DNA of 64,000 bases. Origin: Ensifer sp. LC11. GTDB lineage: Bacteria > Pseudomonadota > Alphaproteobacteria > Rhizobiales > Rhizobiaceae. The notes beneath the pieces are model-generated. The model saw only the letters and a list, made by a program, of their open reading frames with translations, was not told the DNA's origin and did no database searches. Of the stretch, positions 8,867-16,855 are shown piece by piece; the stretch's first letter is position 1, and each line of letters begins with the position of its first letter. Where the stretch lies: assembly GCF_001695835.1 (NCBI RefSeq), contig NZ_MBSO01000012.1, positions 62,001-126,000 of the forward strand, written 5' to 3'. Both the position numbers and the translations under genes were made by a program.

Positions 8867-9104
8867 GCGTGTCCCCATGGATCGGCGGGACCTGGGAGGA
8901 TGGCCCCGTTCTGAATGTTTGACGCGGTTGATCTTATTGGCCTTTGCCCCCCTGTCTATACGGCATTTGGCGGTAGCTGTTTTTACCATAAGCATAGTCG
9001 ACCTTGCCGCTTTGTCGCCGCTTCGGTTTGTTGCATTGTCTTCGGGGTCGAGTCGCATTATCTGACTTTGATTGAAGACTTCATGAGACGCCGGAGAAAA
9101 ACGG

Positions 9105-9689
9105 ATGATGAACGACGACGAGGACGACAAGAAGACCGAATTGCCGCTCGGCAAGGAAACGGAGGCGAACCTTTTCAAGTCGCGTTCGATTTTCATCTAC
9201 GGCACGATCACCCAGGAGCTGGCGCAGAAGGTCTGCTCGCAGCTCGTGGCGCTTGCGTCCGCCAGCGATGACGATATCCGCCTCTTCGTCAGCTCGCCCG
9301 GCGGCCACGTCGAATCCGGCGACAGCATCCACGACATGATCAAGTTCGTGAAGCCGAAGGTCTGGACGATCGGCACCGGCTGGGTCGCTTCCGCCGGCGC
9401 GCTGATCTATGTCGGCGTTCCCAAGGAGCGTCGCCTTTGCCTGCCGAACACCCGCTTCCTGCTTCACCAACCGTCTGGTGGCACCCGCGGCATGGCTTCG
9501 GACATCGAAATCCAGGCGCGCGAAATCATCAAGATGAACGAGCGCCTGAACAAGATCTTCTCGGACGCGACCGGCCAGCCGGTCGAGAAGATCGCCAAGG
9601 ACACGGAGCGCGACTACTGGCTGTCGGCCGACGAAGCCAAGGCCTATGGCCTCGTTTCGCGCATCATCACCTCGGCTGCGGACATCTGA
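9105..9689 (+). CDS. clpP2: ClpP-like serine protease subunit, variant form
   Basis: This 194-residue protein has the ClpP fold. Its triad is recognisable: Ser in [13 protein letters not shown], His in FLLHQPSGG, and Asp in [10 protein letters not shown]. It differs from housekeeping ClpP. The N-terminus is acidic and hydrophilic ([16 protein letters not shown]) and lacks the usual axial-loop start, and the active-site block reads ASAG instead of ASMG. Rhizobia carry several ClpP paralogues. The number 2 follows my memory of S. meliloti gene order next to leuA and is not certain. A terminator follows directly. Confidence 0.85.
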   Translation: MMNDDEDDKKTELPLGKETEANLFKSRSIFIYGTITQELAQKVCSQLVALASASDDDIRLFVSSPGGHVESGDSIHDMIKFVKPKVWTIGTGWVASAGALIYVGVPKERRLCLPNTRFLLHQPSGGTRGMASDIEIQAREIIKMNERLNKIFSDATGQPVEKIAKDTERDYWLSADEAKAYGLVSRIITSAADI

Positions 9690-9715
9690 GTTCGCTTGCG
9701 CCGAATGGATATCAA

Positions 9716-9747
9716 GGGCACCGGCCTTGCGCCGGTGCCTTTTCTTT
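9716..9747 (+). terminator. Terminator of the clpP-like gene
   Basis: GGCACCGGC (9717-9725) pairs with GCCGGTGCC (9731-9739) across a CTTGC loop, followed by TTTTCTTTT. Confidence 0.88.
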
Positions 9748-9772
9748 TGCGTCGAGCTTCGCGATCGCGCCG

Positions 9773-9801
9773 CTTGCTCCGGTCCGGCAAGCCGTGTATA
9801 G
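9773..9801 (+). promoter_or_regulatory. Promoter of the leuL leader / leuA
   Basis: CTTGCT (9773-9778) and GTATAG (9796-9801) are 17 bases apart, close to CTTGAC-N17-CTATAT. The expected transcription start is around the ATG at 9811, the same leaderless geometry as trpL. Confidence 0.55.
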
Positions 9802-9810
9802 GCTTTGACC

Positions 9811-9936
9811 ATGACCAAGGCTGACGCATATCGGATCGCCTCGATCCCCGCCGGACACGATGACAATCGTGCGCCGTCGCGCGCCTTCGCATCGCTTCTT
9901 CTTCTCGGCCTTACTCGCGGTTGCCGGGTTCGCTGA
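9811..9936 (+). CDS. leuL: Leucine leader peptide candidate (41 residues) for leuA attenuation
   Basis: A 41-codon ORF runs from ATG 9811 to TGA 9934-9936. Near its end are the codons CTT CTT CTT CTC GGC CTT (9895-9912), five Leu codons in six, just upstream of leuA, which makes the first leucine-specific enzyme. No ribosome site precedes the ATG, but the predicted transcription start is at the ATG. CTTCTCGGCC over the Leu codons (9901-9910) can pair with GGCCGAAAAG (9949-9958), the classic ribosome-sensitive 1:2 pairing. Amino-acid attenuators of this type are established for trp in S. meliloti. The name leuL is my inference. Confidence 0.7.
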   Translation: MTKADAYRIASIPAGHDDNRAPSRAFASLLLLGLTRGCRVR

Positions 9937-10061
9937 GGAGCGCCCGGCGGCCGAAAAGCCATGCCGGCGGATGCTCCTCGACCCCCACAAGAGTTTTAGG
10001 ATAAAGGCGCGCCCGCCGCGGCATTTGCCATCGCAATCCGATCCCCGATCGGTTATGGCAA
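9901..10061 (+). promoter_or_regulatory. Predicted leuA attenuator: alternative hairpins in the leader
   Basis: Three pairings are visible. The Leu-codon stretch 9901-9910 pairs with 9949-9958. GAGGAGC (9935-9941) and CCGGC (9944-9948) pair with GCCGG (9963-9967) and GCTCCTC (9973-9979). A long hairpin has TTGCCAT (10025-10031) with ATGGCAA (10055-10061), enclosing CCGATC / GATCGG. The first two are mutually exclusive, as expected of an attenuator. No hairpin is followed by a good T run; the nearest is TTTT at 9994-9997. The output could therefore be weak intrinsic termination, Rho-dependent termination, or control of leuA translation. Confidence 0.5.
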
Positions 10062-10097
10062 GGCGGCTAGGACGCTCAGTGATGAAGAGAAGCTGCA

Positions 10098-11807
10098 ATG
10101 ATCCAGAAATCGCACCCCGTTAAGATTGGCATGCCGGACGCGGCGGTGAAGTACCAGGCCTATCCGCAGATCGCGCTTGCCGATCGCACCTGGCCGTCGA
10201 AGACGATTACCAAGGCGCCGGTCTGGTGTTCGGTCGACCTGCGCGACGGCAACCAGTCGCTGATCGACCCGATGGGCCACGATCGCAAGGCCCGCATGTT
10301 CCAGCTGTTGCTCGACATGGGCTTCAAGGAAATCGAGATCGGCTTCCCCTCGGCCTCGCAGACCGACTTCGACTTTGCCCGCTGGTGCATCGAGGAAGGC
10401 AATGTCGCCAAGGACGTGTCTTTGCAGGTGCTGGTGCAGTGCCGGCCCGAGCTGATCACCCGCACATTCGAAGCATTGGAAGGCGCCCACCAGCCGATCG
10501 TGCATTTCTACAATTCCACGAGTGAGCTGCAGCGCCGCGTGGTGTTTGCCAAGGACGTTGCCGGCATCAAGCGGATCGCCACGGACGCGGCCAAGATGAT
10601 CACCGACATGGCGGCCAAGGCCGGCGGCGGCTACCGCTTCGAGTATTCGCCCGAGAGCTTCACCGGCACCGAGCTCGAAGTGGCGCTGGAGATCTGCAAC
10701 GCGGTCACCGAAATCGTCAAGCCGACGCCGGACAACAAGCTGATCCTGAACCTGCCGTCGACCGTCGAGATGGCGACACCGAACATCTATGCCGACCAGA
10801 TCGAATGGATGTGCCGCAACCTCGACAATCGCGAGAACCTGATCATCTCGCTGCACCCGCACAACGACCGCGGCACCGGCATTGCCGCCACCGAGCTCGG
10901 CCTGATGGCCGGCGCCGATCGTGTCGAAGGCACCCTGTTCGGCAATGGCGAGCGCACCGGCAACGTCGATGTCGTCACCCTGGCGCTCAACATGTTCACG
11001 CAAGGCGTCGACCCGCAGCTCGACTGCTCCGACATCGAGCGGATCAAGGAAGTCTACGAATACTCCAACCAGATGGTCATTCCGGAGCGCCACCCCTATG
11101 TCGGCGAGCTGGTCTATACGGCATTCTCGGGGTCGCACCAGGACGCGATCAACAAGGGCATGAAGGCGATCAAGACCGCCAACAAGCCGCTCTGGGAAGT
11201 GCCTTACCTGCCGATCGATCCGCGCGACGTCGGCCGCTCCTACGAGGCGATCATCCGCATCAACTCGCAGTCGGGCAAGGGCGGCATCGCCTATATCCTG
11301 CAGGAAGACTATGGCATCAACCTGCCGCGCAACCTCCAGGTCGAGTTCCGCGAGGACATCCAGCGCATCACCGACGAGGAAGGCAAGGAGCTGCCCTCCA
11401 AGCGCATCCACGAGCGCTTCATCGAGCGCTATGTCGAGCAGCCGGGCGCACGCATCAAGTTCGTCGATCACCACACCTATCCGGTGGGCGAGCACAAGGG
11501 CGTGCGTGTGGTGGCCGCCGAGATCACCGACAATGGTGAAGTCAAGCGGATCGAAGGCAAGGGTACAGGTCCGATCGACGGGTTCATCAACGCCTTGTCG
11601 CTCTACCTCGGTGTCGATCTCTCGGTTGCCGACTATTCCGAGCACTCGCTGCAGCACGGCTCCAACGCGGCGGCCATCGCCTATGTCGAGATGGAGCATC
11701 CTGATGGCAAGCTGTTCGGCGCCGGTATCAACACCAACATCGTTGCCGCTTCGCTCGAAGCGATCGTCTCGGCTGCCAACCGCGTGCTTGAGATGAAGCG
11801 CGGCTGA
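10098..11807 (+). CDS. leuA: 2-isopropylmalate synthase
   Basis: This 569-residue enzyme condenses 2-ketoisovalerate with acetyl-CoA, the first committed step of leucine synthesis. The length fits the longer LeuA class. Catalytic-barrel motifs are SVDLRDGNQSL near residue 45, the metal-binding HPHND, and the loop GNGERTGNVD. A C-terminal regulatory domain, which gives leucine feedback inhibition in the family, covers about the last 130 residues. AAGAGAAG precedes the ATG. Transcription is likely governed by the leader ORF at 9811. A strong terminator follows. Confidence 0.96.
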   Translation: MIQKSHPVKIGMPDAAVKYQAYPQIALADRTWPSKTITKAPVWCSVDLRDGNQSLIDPMGHDRKARMFQLLLDMGFKEIEIGFPSASQTDFDFARWCIEEGNVAKDVSLQVLVQCRPELITRTFEALEGAHQPIVHFYNSTSELQRRVVFAKDVAGIKRIATDAAKMITDMAAKAGGGYRFEYSPESFTGTELEVALEICNAVTEIVKPTPDNKLILNLPSTVEMATPNIYADQIEWMCRNLDNRENLIISLHPHNDRGTGIAATELGLMAGADRVEGTLFGNGERTGNVDVVTLALNMFTQGVDPQLDCSDIERIKEVYEYSNQMVIPERHPYVGELVYTAFSGSHQDAINKGMKAIKTANKPLWEVPYLPIDPRDVGRSYEAIIRINSQSGKGGIAYILQEDYGINLPRNLQVEFREDIQRITDEEGKELPSKRIHERFIERYVEQPGARIKFVDHHTYPVGEHKGVRVVAAEITDNGEVKRIEGKGTGPIDGFINALSLYLGVDLSVADYSEHSLQHGSNAAAIAYVEMEHPDGKLFGAGINTNIVAASLEAIVSAANRVLEMKRG

Positions 11808-11827
11808 TAGCTGCAACGGCGAACAAG

Positions 11828-11861
11828 AAAGGCCGCACAGGGCAACCTGTGCGGCCTTTTT
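11828..11861 (+). terminator. Terminator of leuA
   Basis: A perfect 14-bp stem (AAAGGCCGCACAGG / CCTGTGCGGCCTTT) with a GCAA loop ends in a T run. Confidence 0.95.
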
Positions 11862-11883
11862 CATGGTGAATTCGATGTTGGGG

Positions 11884-12711
11884 TTAGATCGCCGCGGCGA
11901 CGGTCTCGGCGATATCCTGCATCCCGACATGGGCGGACGGTCCGACGAGCACGAAGGATGCCCCGCCTCTCTGCCAGGAAACCATGCCGAGGTCGTCGCG
12001 GATGCTCTCGTCAAACTCGCCTGACTGCGGGCCGGTCGTATCCTTGAGGAAACAGATGGCGAAGATCTCACCCTCGGTGCTGCGGTAGACGAGCTGCGCC
12101 ACGGGTTTGCCATTGGCCACCAGCAGGCGGGCGCCCTCGAAGGTCAGACCCTTGCCACCGAGCTGCGGGATCTTGAAGGGGACGCCGACGCTGGAGGCGA
12201 GCCAGGTCTCAATCTTCGGCCCTTCGGAGGCCGGGGCTTCGACCAGATGTTCCTTCTGTCGCGAATAGATGCGGTGATAGTCGGCGATCTCGTCGAGCCA
12301 GCCGCGCGCCGCGGCGATCTTGGTCGGCTCGGCCACATTGTTTGCGGTGCCGACGATGAAGCCGGCTGCGCCGCCGAGCAGCATCAGCGCCACCGATGCG
12401 GCAAGCACCCGCGGCCAGATCCGAACGTTTCTCACAGTGGCGGTCGTTGTCGTTACCCGTTCGGTCTTCGGATTGACCCCGGGTCCCTGCTTGATCTGGC
12501 GAACCAGAGCGAGCGGCACGGGGTCGTGCAGGAAATCCTCAAACGCCGTATCGCCGAAGCTGCTGCCGGCCTTCAGTCTTTCAAAAAGCGCCTTGGCGTC
12601 TTCGTCGCGACCGAGAAGCGCTTCGAGCTCGGTTCGTTCAGCTTCGCCGATCTCGCCATCGATATAAGCGGAAAGGCGAACTTCGAGTGCTTGACCTTTT
12701 GTCTGTTGCAA
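11884..12711 (-). CDS. Anti-sigma factor, membrane-anchored, no zinc motif
   Basis: This 275-residue protein is encoded 3 bases downstream of an ECF sigma gene. The N-terminal cytoplasmic part (residues 1-95) has the anti-sigma-like stretch RLSAYIDGEIGEAERTELEA but lacks the H-x3-C-x2-C of ZAS domains. One membrane helix follows (about 97-120), then a 150-residue periplasmic domain. It would hold the partner sigma at the membrane until a signal is sensed. The start codon is TTG at 12711: AAAGGAGGG lies 8 bases upstream inside the end of the sigma gene, and there is no nearby ATG. This suggests translational coupling. Confidence 0.78.
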   Translation of the reverse strand: MQQTKGQALEVRLSAYIDGEIGEAERTELEALLGRDEDAKALFERLKAGSSFGDTAFEDFLHDPVPLALVRQIKQGPGVNPKTERVTTTTATVRNVRIWPRVLAASVALMLLGGAAGFIVGTANNVAEPTKIAAARGWLDEIADYHRIYSRQKEHLVEAPASEGPKIETWLASSVGVPFKIPQLGGKGLTFEGARLLVANGKPVAQLVYRSTEGEIFAICFLKDTTGPQSGEFDESIRDDLGMVSWQRGGASFVLVGPSAHVGMQDIAETVAAAI

Positions 12712-12714
12712 CGG

Positions 12715-13233
12715 TCAGGCCCTCCTTTCGGTATTCTCGGAAATCATTGCCGCAAGCCTAAGGCGTGCGGTCGACAGCCTGCTCATCACAGTACCGATCG
12801 GGATGCCGAGAATGTCGGCCGTCTCGCGATAGCTGTGTCCCTCGACGTTGACCAGCAGGAACACGCTCGCCAGGCCCTCCGGCATCGACAGGATCATCTT
12901 CTGCAATTGGTTGGCGTAGACGGCCTTTTCAGCCGAAGGCTCGATGCTGAGTTCGTCCTGGACGAGCGCATCGACCGTGCCGCTGCCAGTGCGAACCTTG
13001 CGCTTGCGGATTTCGTCGACCCAGAGATTACGCGTCATGGCATAGACCCAGCTTTCCAGCCGGCCCTCGCCATTCCAGAGGTGGCTGCGCGTGATCGCGC
13101 GCTCGCAGGCTTCCTGGACGAGGTCGTCGGCATCATTGGCGTTGCGCGTCAGCGTCATCGCGAAACGACGCAATTTGGGCAGGAGACTGACCAAGTCGCG
13201 TCTGAAGTCCTTCGTTTCTGCCGCTGGACGCAT
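12715..13233 (-). CDS. ECF-type RNA polymerase sigma factor
   Basis: This 172-residue protein has sigma region 2 (DADDLVQEACERAI..., ESWVYAMTRNLWVDEIRKRK) and sigma region 4 (MPEGLASVFLLVNVEGHSYRETADILGIPIGTVMSRLSTAR). It directs RNA polymerase to a small extracytoplasmic-stress regulon and is normally inhibited by the product of the next gene. The start at 13233 (MRPAAETKDF) is preferred; an in-frame ATG at 13308 would add 25 atypical residues. I cannot say which numbered RpoE of Sinorhizobium it corresponds to. Confidence 0.88.
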   Translation of the reverse strand: MRPAAETKDFRRDLVSLLPKLRRFAMTLTRNANDADDLVQEACERAITRSHLWNGEGRLESWVYAMTRNLWVDEIRKRKVRTGSGTVDALVQDELSIEPSAEKAVYANQLQKMILSMPEGLASVFLLVNVEGHSYRETADILGIPIGTVMSRLSTARLRLAAMISENTERRA

Positions 13234-13521
13234 TGCTCTTCCAAATGAAACGTGCGGGATCGTGCGTTTATTCGCCGTGCGGGGCACGAGCGGAATGATA
13301 TGAAACATTTACTCCTTAGTCTGCAAGGGAAGTGCCGGAACGGAAAGCAAATTCTGCTGGTTCAGCGCGTCTTTTCCCAAAAAGCTTTTGCTTGGGCGCG
13401 CCCGTTAACCATCGGCCTTGTTACCGTAAACTGCGACGTCGTGCCGACATCGCGTCAAAGTTCGGCCTGAATCTCGCTGGACCTCATCGTACAACTTCAG
13501 GTCGATGTCGGGGACACGTCA

Positions 13522-14490
13522 ATGAACAGACAATATCGGAATGGCAGAATGAGCATTTCCTGGTTTGGGCGTGGCCGTCGTGGCGGAAGCAGCGGCAGCA
13601 GCAGGGGAGGTGCCGCGGTCGTCCACATCGGTGCGCTGGTTCCCCTGCTTGCGGGGCTTGCGGCGTGCCAGAGCGCCCAGGTGATGGAAACTGGGTCGCT
13701 GTCGTCCTACAAGGATTTCGTCGCCAGCGACGGGATGGTCACCAAGACCAAGTACCGGGTGGATTCCGCTGCGACCAAGACCGTCAAGACGGTGCACGTG
13801 ATCCCGACGACCTTTGCCGCCAACGCCGATCTCGACAAGCTCGGCGATCCGCAGAAGAAACTGGTGGCGACGGCGATCGACCGGTCGCTGTGCGAGGCAT
13901 TGAGCGCGAATTTCGATGTCGTGCCGATATCGAAGCCGGCGGATATGGCGGTGCGCTCGGTCGTCAGCAAGGTGAAATCGACCAATGCCGTCGTCGCGGG
14001 CGTATCGACTGTCACCTCGGCGGTGGCTCCCGTTCCCGTTCCGCGCATTCCGATCGGTCTCGGCAGCCTCGCGGTCGAGGCGGAGGCCTTCGACCCGAGG
14101 GGCAAGCAGATCGCCGGGCTGACATGGGCGCGCGGTGCCAACATTCTCACCAACGGGTCGCGTGCATCGACGGCAGCCGATGCCTTCGAGTTGGCTGGAG
14201 ATTTTTCGAGTGATTTCAGTGCGCTCTTGGAAAAGTCGGGCGACCCGATGAAGTCAGATTTCGAACTGCCTTCGATGAAGAACGTCTCGAACAGCGTCGC
14301 CTATGCAGTGACTGGCAAGCCGACCGATCCGGATTGCGCCGTTTTCGGAAAGGGATCCGGTCTCGGCGGCATCGCTGGCGGTGCGCTCGGCCTGCCACCG
14401 GAATGGTCGGAGAAGAAGAACGAGCGCGCCCCGCTTGCAAGCGGGACCGCTGGAGGCACCGGAAAGAAGATCGAGGAAAAGAAGATCTGA
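13522..14490 (+). CDS. DUF3313-like lipoprotein
   Basis: This 322-residue protein has a lipobox LAAC at about residue 49, after a positively charged Gly/Ser/Arg-rich stretch and a hydrophobic segment. The body (KTVHVIPTTFAANADLDKLG... RSLCEALSANFDVV...) resembles the DUF3313 family of envelope lipoproteins of unknown function. The C-terminus is a charged tail rich in Lys and Glu. The unusually long n-region suggests that a later start (ATG at 13549, GRMSISW) may be used. It is divergent from the sigma gene, with a 288-base intergenic region that holds no other feature I recognise. Confidence 0.65.
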   Translation: MNRQYRNGRMSISWFGRGRRGGSSGSSRGGAAVVHIGALVPLLAGLAACQSAQVMETGSLSSYKDFVASDGMVTKTKYRVDSAATKTVKTVHVIPTTFAANADLDKLGDPQKKLVATAIDRSLCEALSANFDVVPISKPADMAVRSVVSKVKSTNAVVAGVSTVTSAVAPVPVPRIPIGLGSLAVEAEAFDPRGKQIAGLTWARGANILTNGSRASTAADAFELAGDFSSDFSALLEKSGDPMKSDFELPSMKNVSNSVAYAVTGKPTDPDCAVFGKGSGLGGIAGGALGLPPEWSEKKNERAPLASGTAGGTGKKIEEKKI

Positions 14491-14534
14491 CGTCTGAACG
14501 TACGGCGCCTCCGTCGTTCAAGACGTGAAATCAA

Positions 14535-14553
14535 GGCGGCGCCCGGCGCCGCC
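14535..14553. terminator. GC-rich dyad between convergent genes
   Basis: GGCGGCG-CCCGG-CGCCGCC lies between the convergent ends of the lipoprotein and TPR genes. It lacks a proper T run on either side, so its terminator role is only probable. Confidence 0.4.
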
Positions 14554-14572
14554 TATTCTGCACTCCCGAAGG

Positions 14573-15124
14573 TCAGTATTGGCGAATACCGCCGAGCGAC
14601 TGCAGCAGGGCGCGATAGGCCCAGGTGTTTTCGCCACCGCGATCGCGGATCTCGACGAGCTGTACGCGGGCTTCTTCGACGCGTCCCTGCTCGATCAGCG
14701 CCTGGCCCATGTAGGAGCGGGCGAGAATGTAGTTCTCGTCGGCCTGGAGTGCGCGCTTGTAATACTGCATGCCGAGTTCCATGCGGCCGGCCTTGCGGTT
14801 GGCGTAGCCGAGATAGTTGAGCACGCGGGCGCTCTTCTGGTCCTTGACGACGCCGAGCACCTTGATCGCGTTTTCGTACTGGCCGGCATAGGCAAGTTCC
14901 CGGGCGGCCTCAAACAGGATGTCGTCGCCAAGGTCGCTCTTCTTGGCGTTGACGCAGGCGTTCTTCTTCGCGTCCCAGATTTTGCCATTCGTGCATTCGC
15001 TGGTCGTCTTTGTCTTCTTCGGCGGTTCGCTCGTGTCCTCGCCGGCTGCCATCACGGTCTGCGCCATGAAGGTGGTCGCGCCGGCAGCAAACAGGGCACA
15101 GAGAAAGATCTTGCGGTTCATCAT
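14573..15124 (-). CDS. Secreted TPR-repeat protein
   Basis: This 184-residue protein has a signal peptide (MMNRKIFLCALFAAGATTF) and a short linker carrying two Cys (SECTNGKIWDAKKNACVNA). Tandem tetratricopeptide repeats follow, with signatures such as YLGYANRKAGRMELGMQYYKRAL and YMGQALIEQGRVEEARVQL. TPRs mediate protein contacts; no partner can be named. GGGAG precedes the ATG pair at 15124/15121. Periplasmic location is predicted from the signal peptide. Confidence 0.75.
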   Translation of the reverse strand: MMNRKIFLCALFAAGATTFMAQTVMAAGEDTSEPPKKTKTTSECTNGKIWDAKKNACVNAKKSDLGDDILFEAARELAYAGQYENAIKVLGVVKDQKSARVLNYLGYANRKAGRMELGMQYYKRALQADENYILARSYMGQALIEQGRVEEARVQLVEIRDRGGENTWAYRALLQSLGGIRQY

Positions 15125-15356
15125 GGCATCTCCCGTTCCTCGCACAGGTAACCTTGGAAGCCCGCGCGTCGTTTCAAATGGTAGCGGTTCCGCAATCAGA
15201 AGGGTCGCGCGATTTCCGCTTGGCCGGCATCATGGACGAAAACATGCCAGAAGACGGACCGCGCCGCCAGCAAGCGGATGCGAACCCGCATATGACGCAC
15301 GAAAGCCGGGATTTATTCGCCGGTCGATGAATTTTCTGCAGAGGTGCCCGACCTGC

Positions 15357-16259
15357 TCACAAGCGCGTGGTTTCGACAAGCGACACGGTGGTCGCATCGT
15401 CGTTCAGAGCGTAGCGTTCGCGGATCAGGTGCCAGTTGCCAGGCTCGCCGGTTACGGTGAACAGGTTGTAGGCGGCCGGAGGTTTGTGGCCGCCCGGTCC
15501 CTGCGAGGCCGAGGCGATGCCGACCACTGGAACAGGCGTGTGCTGGCCCTTCAGCCAATAGACGGTATTGAGGTGCGTATGGCCGTGGATGACGAGGTCT
15601 GCGCCGCCCGACGAGATCGTAGCGGCAAAGCGACGGATACCGATCATGCGCTTGTGCATCGACGTCGCGCCGCGGATCGGCGGGTGATGGATCATGACGA
15701 TGCGGAAGAGGCCGGCCTCGCCGGCCTGGCGCAGCAGATTGACGGTCGCACGCGCCTGCCTTTGCCCAAAGTAACCGCTCGCGGCAAAGGGTGGTGTCGC
15801 GACGGCGGTCGAGCAGCCGATCAAGGCGACCGGACCACGCACGCGCATATAGGGAAAGCAATGGTGCCGGTCGTGCCAGTGCGGAGGCGCTTTGTCGCCG
15901 CGCATATAGGGATACCAGGCGCGCGTCGTCTTCTCGTAGGCGCCCGGCACATAGGCGTCGTGGTTGCCCGGCACGATCGAGATGTTCTCCGGCTTGCCGG
16001 CATCCTGCAACCACTCGGTGACCGCCTTGATCTCCAGCGAAGAGGCGAGGTTGACGAGGTCGCCGGTGATCGCCAGATGGTCCGGGTCCTTCTTCTCGAT
16101 ATCGGCAAGTAGTGTGTCGAGCGTGCCGGTGAAGAGGTGCCGGCTGCGGTTGCGGTGCCAGTTGACGAAACCGGTGATGCGCTTCGACGCGAGCTCCCGC
16201 AGCGACAATTCGGGCAGGGGCCCGAGATGGACATCGGAGATATGGGCAAGTTTGAACAT
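15357..16259 (-). CDS. Calcineurin-like metallophosphoesterase
   Basis: This 300-residue cytoplasmic protein contains all metal-binding blocks of the family in order: SDVHLG (residues 8-13), GDLVN, GNHD and GHTHLN. It would use two metal ions to hydrolyse a phosphoester; the substrate (nucleotide, cyclic nucleotide or lipid) is not evident. It is divergent from the Nudix gene with a 47-base gap, so the two promoters must overlap. Confidence 0.85.
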   Translation of the reverse strand: MFKLAHISDVHLGPLPELSLRELASKRITGFVNWHRNRSRHLFTGTLDTLLADIEKKDPDHLAITGDLVNLASSLEIKAVTEWLQDAGKPENISIVPGNHDAYVPGAYEKTTRAWYPYMRGDKAPPHWHDRHHCFPYMRVRGPVALIGCSTAVATPPFAASGYFGQRQARATVNLLRQAGEAGLFRIVMIHHPPIRGATSMHKRMIGIRRFAATISSGGADLVIHGHTHLNTVYWLKGQHTPVPVVGIASASQGPGGHKPPAAYNLFTVTGEPGNWHLIRERYALNDDATTVSLVETTRL

Positions 16260-16306
16260 CGCCCCCGTCTAGCGCATATTCCGGCCGAGGGGAATCAGGC
16301 CAGCCA

Positions 16307-16837
16307 ATGAATTGCGCCGCTGGAAACATGGGAAGGACGAGGCGACTGAGCGACGAACGGCCACCGGAGATGCGGCGCTGGTATTTCCGGCTCCTGATGC
16401 GGCTTGCGCACAGCTATTACGCGCTCTCGCGCGGCATGACGATGGGCGTGCGCGCTGCCTGTTTCGATGGCGCGGGCCGGGTCTTCCTCGTGCGCCATTC
16501 CTATCTGCCCGGCTGGCATCTGCCCGGCGGCGGGCTCGATCGTAACGAGGCGGCGCTTGACGGGTTGCTCAGGGAGCTGCGTGAGGAGGGGAACCTGGAG
16601 GTGACGGCGCCGCCGGTGCTCGTCCAAGTCTACTACAACAGGCGCACGAGCCGTCGCGACCATGTCGTCTTCTACCGCTGCGACGGTGTCAGGCAGACGG
16701 CGCTAAAAGCGCCCGATCTGGAGATTGCCGAAAGCGGTTTCTTTGCGCTCGACGCCTTGCCTGAGAGCACGACGCCAGCGACGCGCCGCCGGCTGGCAGA
16801 ACTCGCCGGCGGCACTGATTACGATCGCTACTGGTAG
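16307..16837 (+). CDS. Nudix hydrolase
   Basis: This 176-residue protein has a Nudix box near residues 78-100: GGLDRNEAALDGLLRELREEGNL. The catalytic Glu and Arg positions are intact, but the Gly that usually follows EE-x is Asn. Nudix enzymes hydrolyse nucleoside diphosphates linked to another group; the substrate is unknown. Start uncertain: ATG codons at 16307, 16328 and 16370 are in frame and none has a clearly superior ribosome site. Confidence 0.8.
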   Translation: MNCAAGNMGRTRRLSDERPPEMRRWYFRLLMRLAHSYYALSRGMTMGVRAACFDGAGRVFLVRHSYLPGWHLPGGGLDRNEAALDGLLRELREEGNLEVTAPPVLVQVYYNRRTSRRDHVVFYRCDGVRQTALKAPDLEIAESGFFALDALPESTTPATRRRLAELAGGTDYDRYW

Positions 16838-16855
16838 GCGCGGCCGTGCCGCCCC

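Noticed and set aside
8867-9104. Possible cobalamin or nickel riboswitch before the HupE gene
   Set aside because: No B12 box or comparable conserved block was found on the minus strand.
9860-10123. Alternative ORF in the leuA leader starting ATG 9860
   Set aside because: It lacks a ribosome site, runs into leuA out of frame, and its codons are less informative than the Leu-run ORF at 9811.
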